From: Caulobacteraceae bacterium
GTDB lineage: Bacteria; Pseudomonadota; Alphaproteobacteria; Caulobacterales; Caulobacteraceae
NCBI GenBank assembly: GCA_020852035.1
Contig: JADZBR010000317.1
Span: forward strand, 1 to 5,118
DNA: 5,118 nt
Direction of reading: 5' to 3'
The notes beneath the pieces are model-generated. The model made no database searches and had not been told where the DNA came from. It saw nothing but the letters and a program-made list of their open reading frames with translations. Both the position numbers and the translations under genes were made by a program. Positions 1 to 4,805 of this stretch are shown here, piece by piece; the first letter of the stretch is position 1, and the number at the start of each line of letters is the position of its first letter.

Positions 1-637
1 CCTCGGCCGAGCGGGCCGGCGGCTGCTTCGGCACATAGAGCCGCGCGCCCTCGGCGAGCCGGGCCGCCATCGCCGCGCGGTGGTCGGCGGCGGCGTCCCT
101 GGCCAGGGCGGCCTCGGCGGCGGCGACTTCGTCCCAGGCGGCCTTGGGCGAGGCGGCGTGGGCGGCGGCGGCGGGCAGCGAGACGGGATCGACCTCGGCC
201 GGCGGCTCGCCCTTAGAGGGGGCGTTGGTCCCGCCGTCGTAGATCCATTTCCAGCCGCCGTCCGGCTGGCGCTTCCAGACGGTGAAGTAGTGGCCGGTGC
301 GCCGGCCGCCGATCTCCACCGGGCCGGTGGTGAAGCCGAAGTCGCCGGAGCGCGAGATGCCGGCGAAGGCGGGCCACCAGGCCAGCAGCGGCTCGTCGCT
401 CGGCTTGCCGGGGGGCTGGGCGCCGTAGAGCGCGCTCACCGTGGTCGGCTCGGCGGCGATCATCACCGCGGTGGGGACCGAGTGCTTCACGAAGGAGTCG
501 CGCACGCCCATCGCCGCCCCGTCGGCCGCGAACGCGCGCTCGGCGGCGACCACCGGGGCGGGATCGGCCGCGGCGGCGGGCGGGGCGGCCGCCCAGGAGG
601 CGGCGAGCGCGGCGACGAGGATCAGGCTGACGGCCAT
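1..637 (-). CDS. Exported NTF2-like (DUF4440/SnoaL-type) protein, C-terminus cut by window edge
   Basis: An open minus-strand frame begins with ATG at 637-635 and is still open at base 1, giving 212 visible residues. The first 24 or so look like a Sec signal peptide: a hydrophobic Leu/Ile/Val/Ala core and an Ala-rich end with likely cleavage after AAAA, before DPAP. Residues about 28-136 fit a DUF4440-like NTF2 fold: a starting helix (VVAAERAFAADG), a middle with WWPAFAGISRSGDFGFTTGP, and strands GHYFTVWKRQPDGGWKWIYDG. A Pro/Ala-rich linker (about 137-165) follows. Residues 168-212 (WDEVAAAEAALARDAA...) resemble the opening helix of a second such domain, so a tandem two-domain protein is likely. 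NTF2-like folds serve as enzymes or ligand binders and no catalytic role can be assigned here. The ribosome site is weak (GGGA about 6 nt before ATG). It lies 81 bp after the small zinc-ribbon gene on the same strand and may be cotranscribed. Frame and export are well supported, family moderately, function unknown. Confidence 0.72.
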   Translation of the reverse strand, partial: MAVSLILVAALAASWAAAPPAAAADPAPVVAAERAFAADGAAMGVRDSFVKHSVPTAVMIAAEPTTVSALYGAQPPGKPSDEPLLAWWPAFAGISRSGDFGFTTGPVEIGGRRTGHYFTVWKRQPDGGWKWIYDGGTNAPSKGEPPAEVDPVSLPAAAAHAASPKAAWDEVAAAEAALARDAAADHRAAMAARLAEGARLYVPKQPPARSAE

Positions 638-666
638 CGGGCGTCCCAGGGTTGGCGCGGAGTTCA

Positions 667-717
667 GCCTGTCATCGGACGCCGGGGACGCGCCGTCGCC
701 TTAAATTTCGGACAGGC
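667..717. repeat. 7-bp inverted repeat between two minus-strand genes
   Basis: GCCTGTC at 667-673 and GACAGGC at 711-717 are perfect complements around a 37-nt interval. The interval contains a weaker nested pairing (GACG near 678 with CGTC near 696) and an AT patch, TTAAATTT. The repeat starts just after the stop codon of the 61-residue gene. It could be an mRNA hairpin between two cotranscribed genes. No run of T follows on the minus strand, so I do not call it an intrinsic terminator. A 7-bp match over this span could be chance. Confidence 0.25.
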
Positions 718-718
718 G

Positions 719-904
719 TCAGCGCAGGGCGCCGCGCATCTCCTTCAGCCAGGCCTCGCCCTTCTGGAAGTGGTGGACCTCGCCGCAGTCGGAGCAGCGG
801 AAGGCGAGGCGGGCGGTCGTCGCCTCGAACTGGTTCTCGTTCATGACGTGGCCCGTCGGGACCGGCGCGCCGGTCTTGGGGCAGTTGGTGATCACTCTGG
901 CCAT
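719..904 (-). CDS. Small zinc-ribbon-type protein, 61 aa, function unknown
   Basis: The protein starts MARVITNCPKTG and ends KEMRGALR before TGA. Cys8 lies in a CPKTGAPVPTG motif. A second cluster, RCSDCGEVHHF, supplies Cys37, Cys40 and His44/His45. This C...CxxCxxxH layout is typical of a single zinc-binding ribbon, and short proteins with CPxTGxxVxTG plus CxxCGxxH are, from my recollection, common uncharacterised proteins in alphaproteobacteria. I chose ATG at 904-902 because homology-like sequence begins there. The frame stays open to an ATG at 1021, but those extra 39 residues are Arg/Pro-rich and come from the palindromic repeat, so they are not believable protein. The ribosome site is weak (AGAAAG). 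An 8-bp inverted repeat lies 20 bp upstream. The next gene on the strand starts 81 bp further on. DNA, RNA or protein binding are all possible; nothing in the sequence decides between them. Confidence 0.75.
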   Translation of the reverse strand: MARVITNCPKTGAPVPTGHVMNENQFEATTARLAFRCSDCGEVHHFQKGEAWLKEMRGALR

Positions 905-924
905 GCCGCTTTCTAGGGCGCCGG

Positions 925-957
925 GCCGCAAATGTCGAAAACCGGGCCGTTTGCGGC
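925..957. promoter_or_regulatory. 8-bp inverted repeat in leader of the zinc-ribbon gene
   Basis: GCCGCAAA at 925-932 and TTTGCGGC at 950-957 are perfect complements separated by 17 bp. The octamer CCGGGCCG also occurs twice in direct orientation, at 921-928 and 942-949, exactly 21 bp (two helical turns) apart. The block ends 20 bp before the start codon of the minus-strand 61-residue gene, which fits an operator or a 5' leader hairpin. I cannot identify a regulator or convincing -35/-10 boxes, so the role is inference. Confidence 0.3.
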
Positions 958-990
958 GTTTTCCGGGGCGTCGGCACGCCCCCAAATCCT

Positions 991-1094
991 CGTCACCCGC
1001 GGACTTGTTCCGCGGGCCCATGAACGCGGTGCTATCGGTGTTCGCGCGTTCGGCGCGGTGTTCATGGGTCGCCGGAACAAGTCCGGCGATGACG
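991..1094. repeat. Two-armed palindromic intergenic repeat (REP/BIME-like)
   Basis: The left arm 991-1025 and the reverse complement of the right arm 1060-1094 are 35 nt each and match at 29 positions. Each arm also forms its own hairpin of 8 bp with a 5-nt loop CTTGT (ACAAG on the right arm as written): left stem CCCGCGGA/TCCGCGGG, right stem CGCCGGA/TCCGGCG plus an outer A-T pair. All six differences between arms fall in three stem pairs and keep the pairing. The 34-nt centre has a further 5-bp hairpin, CGCGC 1043-1047 with GCGCG 1053-1057. Sequences of the form CGTCA..CCGGACTTGTTCCGG..CCCATGAA are, from general knowledge, dispersed intergenic repeats in alphaproteobacteria, and their chance translations (GLVPRAHE, WVAGTSPAMT) are familiar in spurious ORFs. 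It probably explains why long reading frames here look protein-like. Its role could be mRNA stabilisation, supercoiling or transposase-linked spread; none is shown. Confidence 0.8.
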
Positions 1095-1535
1095 GATGGG
1101 GAGTGGGCGTGTCGGTGCGTCCTCCGCCGCGAAACGGCGAGGTTGGGAGGGCGGTGCGGAGCGCCGGGCCTCGCCCGGAGCAGTGGAATAAGTACCGTTT
1201 CGGCGAAGTCGCACGCTCCGCGTGGGCGTTATCCGCCAGCCGGGGATAGGCAGCCCTGTTAGAGCTTAGTCCCCGTCGCCGGCGGCGGGCGGGTCGGGCC
1301 AGCGTCAGTCAGCCACGATCCTAAGGACCGCGCGAGTAACCCCCTCGCGCCTGGCTATCCCCGAACGTCAGCGGTCATTCCCAGATTGACGATACTTCGA
1401 GGCGCACACCCGCTCGACCACACCCCAAGACCCCGACGGAACGCTGACGCCGCACCCTCCCTTGGCCTCGAGGTCCGCACAGTGTGGGGGTGGTTCAGGC
1501 GGCGGGGATAGACGGCGAACTGTCAACCTGGTGGC
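1095..1535. other. Long non-coding stretch upstream of rcnA
   Basis: No credible gene is seen on either strand. The frames open here are Arg/Pro-rich, lack recognisable motifs and run in from the neighbouring repeat. I checked by eye for tRNA, tmRNA, signal recognition particle RNA, RNase P RNA and cobalamin riboswitch signatures and recognised none. Several short hairpins are possible: CCTC-GCCG with CGGC-GAGG at 1121-1142 (one bulged C, loop CGAAA), CCGGGC/GCCCGG at 1164-1178 (loop CTC), CACGC/GCGTG at 1212-1224, and the segment 1241-1363 described separately. None is followed by a T run. A GGGGATAG octamer also occurs at 1504-1511. The stretch may be a long regulatory leader of rcnA, an undescribed RNA, or decayed sequence. 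Confidence 0.5.
1241..1363. other. Potential structured segment closed by a 12-bp imperfect stem
   Basis: CGGGGATAG (1241-1249) pairs perfectly with CTATCCCCG (1355-1363). After one G/G mismatch, CAG (1251-1253) pairs with CTG (1351-1353). Inside sits a perfect 7-bp hairpin, GCGCGAG 1330-1336 with CTCGCGC 1344-1350, loop TAACCCC, directly abutting the closing stem. The G-rich part 1274-1300 can pair in several ways. The layout resembles a junction-type RNA, but the pairing is symmetric, so either strand could be transcribed. The two arms of the closing stem are also copies of the GGGGATAG box found in the rcnA operator, so paired protein sites are an equal explanation. No known RNA family is recognised. 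Confidence 0.3.
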
Positions 1536-1564
1536 TTGCAAATATCCCCTCCAGGGGGATAGGT
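1536..1564 (+). promoter_or_regulatory. Candidate rcnA promoter
   Basis: TTGCAA at 1536-1541 is a fair match to a -35 box (TTGACA). With a 17-bp spacer, ATAGGT at 1559-1564 would be the -10 box, which is a poor match to TATAAT. Transcription would then start at or very near the rcnA ATG, giving a leaderless or nearly leaderless message. The attraction is that the 19-bp palindrome would fill the spacer and overlap the -10, an ideal place for repression. The weak -10 makes this tentative. Confidence 0.25.
1543..1561. promoter_or_regulatory. Probable RcnR-family operator upstream of rcnA
   Basis: TATCCCCTCCAGGGGGATA is a 19-bp pseudopalindrome with perfect 7-bp arms (TATCCCC 1543-1549, GGGGATA 1555-1561) and spacer TCCAG. 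It ends 9 bp before the rcnA ATG and overlaps the likely Shine-Dalgarno AGG at 1561-1563. CsoR/RcnR-family repressors are known to bind A/T-flanked runs of G or C next to the metal exporter gene, for example the TACT-G6-N-AGTA sites of E. coli RcnR. The match in form, the location and the repressor gene two cistrons down together support this call. Direct binding is inferred. Confidence 0.65.
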
Positions 1565-1570
1565 AGTGAC

Positions 1571-2713
1571 ATGCTCGATTTCGCCCAACTTCTCGTACAA
1601 GGCGCGGGTCACGCGTGGCTGTTCATTCCCAGCGCGATCATCCTCGGCGCGTTGCACGGATTGGAGCCCGGGCATTCGAAAACCATGATGGCGGCGTTCA
1701 TCGTCGCCATCCGGGGCACGGTGAAGCAGGCGATCTTGCTGGGGCTTTGCGCCACCCTGTCGCACACCCTGATCGTCTGGATCATCGCGCTCGGCGGGCT
1801 CTATCTCTGGCGAGGTGTCGCGCCGGAGGCGATCGAGCCGTATCTGCTTCTGGCGTCTGGCGTGATCGTCATCCTGATGGGCGGATGGATGATCTGGCGC
1901 GCGCGGCGAGACGAGACCCTTGCGGCGGCCGGTCACCATCATCACCACCACCATCATCACCACCACCATGAACACAGCCACGACCATCACGGGGAGACGC
2001 GACGGATCGACACCGGCCACGGCTTGCTTCGGCTCGACATTCACGAGGACGGGACGCCGCCGCGCTTTCGTCTGGCGGCCGAGCGGGGGCGCGCGTGGCC
2101 GGCCGACCAGGTCGTGCTAGAAATCGAACGGCCGGGCGGCGCCCGGCAAGCGTTTGCGCTGATCGAGCGGGACGGCTTTCTGGAATCTTCGGAGACCGTT
2201 CCAGAGCCTCACGACTTCACGGCGCGCCTTCGGCTGTCGCATGGGGATCACGCCCATGCCTACGATGTGATCTTCCGCGAAGACGGCCACCACCATGCCG
2301 AGGAAGACGCGCTGGCGTTTGGCGGCGAGTTTCAGGACGCTCACGAGCTGGCGCACGCCAACGACATCCGACGCCGGTTCGCCGGGCGCGACGTCACCAC
2401 GGCCCAGATCGCGATCTTCGGCCTGACGGGGGGCCTCATTCCCTGCCCAGGCGCGATCACCGTGCTGATCCTTTGCCTGCAGCTGCGTGAATTCGCTCTC
2501 GGGGCCGTGCTGGTGTTGGCGTTCAGCGTCGGCTTGGCCCTGACGATGGTCGCGTCCGGCGTTCTCGCCGCGATCAGCGTCAAGCACGTGTCCAAGCGGT
2601 TCCGGGGCTTCGGAGAACTCATGCGCCGCGCGCCCTATGTCTCGGGCGTCGTGATCCTGCTGATCGGGCTCTACATGGGCGTCAGCGGTTGGCGGCACCT
2701 GCCGGTAGGCTAA
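1571..2713 (+). CDS. rcnA: Nickel/cobalt efflux protein RcnA, long form, 380 aa
   Basis: RcnA (NicO superfamily) sits in the inner membrane and exports Ni(II) and Co(II). The N-terminus MLDFAQLLVQ...HAWLFIPSA aligns closely with E. coli RcnA, as I recall it, which fixes the start at ATG 1571 rather than the in-frame GTG at 1484; AGG at 1561-1563 is the likely ribosome site. Membrane segments are near residues 16-31, 54-79, 90-109, 278-303, 308-335 and 355-375. The signature HGLEPGHSK is at 29-37, and the second-half motif GLTGGLIPCPGAITVL at 284-299. Between the halves lies a loop with 12 consecutive histidines (122-133), then HEHSHDHH, a beta-rich domain (about 145-238) and a second His cluster (224-242), followed by the conserved DAHELAHANDIRRRF (256-270). 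The protein is about 106 residues longer than the 274-residue E. coli protein because of this loop. The operon partner rcnR starts 10 bp after the stop. The family call is firm; whether Ni, Co or both is exported is not shown. Confidence 0.95.
   Translation: MLDFAQLLVQGAGHAWLFIPSAIILGALHGLEPGHSKTMMAAFIVAIRGTVKQAILLGLCATLSHTLIVWIIALGGLYLWRGVAPEAIEPYLLLASGVIVILMGGWMIWRARRDETLAAAGHHHHHHHHHHHHEHSHDHHGETRRIDTGHGLLRLDIHEDGTPPRFRLAAERGRAWPADQVVLEIERPGGARQAFALIERDGFLESSETVPEPHDFTARLRLSHGDHAHAYDVIFREDGHHHAEEDALAFGGEFQDAHELAHANDIRRRFAGRDVTTAQIAIFGLTGGLIPCPGAITVLILCLQLREFALGAVLVLAFSVGLALTMVASGVLAAISVKHVSKRFRGFGELMRRAPYVSGVVILLIGLYMGVSGWRHLPVG
1934..1990 (+). repeat. Histidine-codon tract in rcnA
   Basis: Twelve consecutive CAC/CAT codons (1934-1969) are followed by codons for EHSHDHH. 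The mix of CAC and CAT makes this an imperfect trinucleotide repeat, able to change length by slippage or recombination. In the protein it is the metal-binding stretch of the central loop. Its opposite strand gives a Val/Met-rich chance reading frame. Confidence 0.85.
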
Positions 2714-2723
2714 GGTTGAGTTC

Positions 2724-2990
2724 ATGAGCCACGCGCAGAACCCCGACCTGATCAATCGCCTGAAGCGGGCCAACGGCCACTTGGCGACCATCGTGAAGAT
2801 GATCGAGGACGAGCGCGACGGGCTCGACACCGCCCAGCAGCTTCAGGCGGTGATCAATGCGCTCGACAAGGCCAAGACCGTGCTGGTCACCGATCACATC
2901 GAGCATCACATCGAGGATGTCGTCGGACCGCTCAGCAAGGACGCCAGGGACAAGCTGAAGCGCCTCGGCGACCTGGCCAAGTATCTCTGA
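2724..2990 (+). CDS. rcnR: CsoR/RcnR-family metal-sensing repressor, cysteine-free, 88 aa
   Basis: This 88-residue all-helical protein belongs to the DUF156 (CsoR/RcnR/FrmR) family, whose tetramers repress metal or formaldehyde resistance genes and let go when ligand binds. Family features are LINRLKRANGHLATIVKMIE (9-28), the central AQQLQAVINALDKAK helix (37-51) and the HIEHHIEDVVGPL stretch (58-70). Compared with E. coli RcnR, whose Ni/Co ligands are the N-terminal amine, His3, Cys35, His60 and His64, this protein keeps the MSH start (His3) and His58 and His62 at matching places, but Gly33 stands where Cys35 should be. There is no cysteine anywhere in the protein. It is cotranscribed with rcnA: ATG follows the rcnA stop by 10 bp, with AAGG overlapping that stop as ribosome site. 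It presumably represses its own operon through the palindrome at 1543-1561. Family and partner are firm; the rcnR symbol and the metal sensed are inferred from context. Confidence 0.88.
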   Translation: MSHAQNPDLINRLKRANGHLATIVKMIEDERDGLDTAQQLQAVINALDKAKTVLVTDHIEHHIEDVVGPLSKDARDKLKRLGDLAKYL

Positions 2991-2999
2991 AGGCCGGTC

Positions 3000-4211
3000 C
3001 TACACCCGCCCCATCACCAGACACCCATTCGTCCCGCCGAAGCCGAAGCTGTTGGACATCGCCGTCTCGATCTGGCGGTCCTCCCGCTTACGCAGGATCG
3101 GCATGCCCTCGAACTCGGGGTCCAGGGTCTCGATGTGGGCGCTCTCGGCCAGGAAGCCGTGGTGCATCATCAGGAGGGTGTAGATCGCCTCCTGGGCGCC
3201 GGCCGCGCCCAGGCTGTGGCCGGTCAGGGACTTGGTGGAGCTGATCGCCGGCATGGCGTCGCCGAAGACGGCGCGCACCGCCTCCATCTCCTTTGAGTCG
3301 CCCACCGGCGTCGAGGTGCCGTGCGGGTTCAGGTACTCGATCCGCCGGCCTGAATCGCCCATCGCCAGGCGCCTGCAGCGCTGGGCGCCCTCGCCGCTCG
3401 GGGCGACCATGTCGTGGCCGTCGGAATTGGCCGCATAGCCCAGGATCTCGGCGTAGATGGTCGCGCCGCGCGCCTTGGCCCGCTCCAGGTCCTCCAGCAC
3501 CACCACGCCCGAGCCGCCGGCGATCACGAAGCCGTCGCGGGCCACGTCATAGGCGCGGCTGGCCACGGCGGGGGTCTCGTTGAAGTGGGTGGACATGGCG
3601 CCCATGGCGTCGAACAGGGCCGACATCGACCAGTCGAGCTCCTCCGTCCCGCCGGCGAACATCACGTCCTGCTTGCCCATGACGATCTGCTCGTAGGCCG
3701 CGCCGATGCAGTGGGTGCTGGTCGCGCAGGCCGAGGAGATCGAATAGTTCAGGCCCTTGATCTTGAACCAGGTGGCCAGCGCCGCCGAGGGGCCCGAGCT
3801 CATCGCCTTGGGCACCGCGAAGGGGCCGACGCGCTTGGGGCCCTTTTCCTTGGTGGTCTCCGCCGCCTCGATGATGGCGCGGGTGGAGGGGCCTCCGGAG
3901 CCGATGAGCAGGCCGGTCTTCTCATGGCTGATCTCGGCCTCGGTGAGGCCGGAATCGGCGATCGCCTGCTCCATGGCGATGTGGGCGAAGGCGGTGTAGG
4001 GCGCCAGGAACCGGGCGGCCCGGCGGTCGACCAGCGCCTGCCAGTCATCGATCCTGGGCGGGGCATGCACCTGGCAGCGGAAGCCGAGCTCGGCGTATTC
4101 CGGCGCGGCGACGATGCCCGAGGTGGCGTTCTTCAGAGAGGTGGCGACCTCGCCGGCGTTCGCGCCGATGGAGGAGACGATGCCGATCCCGGTGACGGCG
4201 ACCCGACGCAT
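3000..4211 (-). CDS. fabB: 3-oxoacyl-ACP synthase I, FabB, 403 aa
   Basis: FabB is the cytoplasmic condensing enzyme that adds malonyl-ACP units to acyl-ACP and is needed to elongate the cis-3-decenoyl-ACP made by FabA. The thiolase-fold protein is complete. The catalytic triad is visible: Cys162 in SSACATSTHCIG, His298 in PHGTSTPVGD and His332 in KSLTGHSLGAAGA, with Lys327 just before. The C-terminal GFGGTNG loop is at 390-396. Length matches the roughly 404-406 residues usual for FabB, and ACATS with its spacing favours FabB over FabF. The start ATG at 4211-4209 is preceded by GGAAG with an 8-nt gap, and lies 13 bp after the fabA stop, so the two genes form an operon. Its TAG stop faces the rcnR stop across 9 bp. 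A fabI enoyl reductase gene, which often follows fabAB in alphaproteobacteria, is not present downstream here. Confidence 0.96.
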   Translation of the reverse strand: MRRVAVTGIGIVSSIGANAGEVATSLKNATSGIVAAPEYAELGFRCQVHAPPRIDDWQALVDRRAARFLAPYTAFAHIAMEQAIADSGLTEAEISHEKTGLLIGSGGPSTRAIIEAAETTKEKGPKRVGPFAVPKAMSSGPSAALATWFKIKGLNYSISSACATSTHCIGAAYEQIVMGKQDVMFAGGTEELDWSMSALFDAMGAMSTHFNETPAVASRAYDVARDGFVIAGGSGVVVLEDLERAKARGATIYAEILGYAANSDGHDMVAPSGEGAQRCRRLAMGDSGRRIEYLNPHGTSTPVGDSKEMEAVRAVFGDAMPAISSTKSLTGHSLGAAGAQEAIYTLLMMHHGFLAESAHIETLDPEFEGMPILRKREDRQIETAMSNSFGFGGTNGCLVMGRV

Positions 4212-4224
4212 GGCTGAGGCTTCC

Positions 4225-4737
4225 CTAGTCGCGTTGGTAGAGGCCGACCCGCAGGTCCGCGGCCGTATAGATAGGCTTGCCGTCGGCTTCGAGAACCCCG
4301 TCGCCGATGCCCATGACGAGGCGGCGGTTGATCACCCGCTTCATCTCGATCTTGTAGGTGACGCGTCTGATGTCGGGGGTCACCTCGCCGGCGAACTTCA
4401 CCTCGCCGCAGCCGAGCGCCCGGCCGCGGCCCTTGCCGCCGATCCAGCCGAGGTAGAAGCCCACGAGCTGCCAGAGGGCGTCGAGGCCGAGGCTGCCCGG
4501 CATCACGGGGTCGCCCAGGAAGTGGCAGTCGAAGAACCAGAGGCCGGGGTGGATGTCGAACTCCGCCTCGATGATCCCCTTGTCGTGCGGGCCGCCTTCC
4601 TTGGTGATCCTGGTGATGCGGTCGAACAGCAGCATCGGCGGGGCGGGCAGCTGGGCGTTGCCCGGGCCGTACATTTCGCCGCGGGCGCAGGCGAGGAGCT
4701 CCTCGTAGCTGAACTTGTCCTGGTCGTGCGGGCTCAT
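4225..4737 (-). CDS. fabA: 3-hydroxydecanoyl-ACP dehydratase/isomerase, FabA, 170 aa
   Basis: FabA dehydrates (3R)-hydroxydecanoyl-ACP and isomerises trans-2- to cis-3-decenoyl-ACP, which begins unsaturated fatty acid synthesis without oxygen. It is a cytoplasmic hot-dog-fold dimer. The family signature is intact: LWFFDCHFLGDPVMPGSLGL (67-86) with catalytic His72 and, 14 residues on, Asp86 in LGLDALWQLVGFYLGW. The early motif YEELLACARGEMYGPGNAQL and late ADGKPIYTAADLRVGL also fit. I chose ATG 4737-4735 because it gives 170 residues, close to the 172 of E. coli, with GAAGAAG upstream. An in-frame ATG at 4776 would add 13 residues (MTFRRPGRVEEAK) and has an AGG five bases before it, so it is a real alternative. 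fabB follows after 13 bp. The gap to the upstream SH3 gene is short (about 30-70 bp), so an internal promoter or cotranscription with that gene are both possible. Confidence 0.95.
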   Translation of the reverse strand: MSPHDQDKFSYEELLACARGEMYGPGNAQLPAPPMLLFDRITRITKEGGPHDKGIIEAEFDIHPGLWFFDCHFLGDPVMPGSLGLDALWQLVGFYLGWIGGKGRGRALGCGEVKFAGEVTPDIRRVTYKIEMKRVINRRLVMGIGDGVLEADGKPIYTAADLRVGLYQRD

Positions 4738-4805
4738 CTTGGCTTCTTCAACGCGGCCTGGCCGCCGAAAGGTCATTCGCGCCTAGCACGCCCCGGGCCT
4801 GGGCC

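Noticed and set aside
80..916. 278-codon plus-strand reading frame rich in Gly/Arg
   Set aside because: It is the antisense of the NTF2-like gene and the zinc-ribbon gene, with low-complexity Gly/Arg content and no motif. The minus-strand frames carry a signal peptide and conserved motifs.
1164..1178. CCGGGC/GCCCGG hairpin as a terminator
   Set aside because: The 6-bp stem has a 3-nt loop and no T run on either side, and no gene ends nearby that would need it.
843..1262. Plus-strand reading frames across the palindromic repeat (also 932-1249)
   Set aside because: Peptides such as GLVPRAHE and WVAGTSPAMT are chance translations of the dispersed repeat. The rest is Arg/Pro-rich with no domain and overlaps a real gene on the other strand.
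1484..1570. 29-residue N-terminal extension of RcnA from GTG 1484
   Set aside because: The extension crosses the operator palindrome, has no family similarity, and the ATG at 1571 aligns with the start of E. coli RcnA.
1095..1570. Cobalamin or NiCo riboswitch, tmRNA, 6S RNA or other known RNA ahead of rcnA
   Set aside because: By eye I found no B12-box, NiCo core, tmRNA tag or tRNA-like T arm. 6S-like pairing was considered for 1241-1363, but conserved 6S features could not be recognised. Only a covariance search could settle this.
2117..2830. 237-codon minus-strand frame opposite rcnA-rcnR
   Set aside because: It spans two clearly identified plus-strand genes and their junction, with no motif of its own.
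3414..4217. 267-codon plus-strand frame opposite fabB, and the 308-codon frame at 4114-5040 opposite fabA and the SH3 gene
   Set aside because: Both are antisense shadows of strongly conserved minus-strand genes in high-GC DNA and have no recognisable domain.
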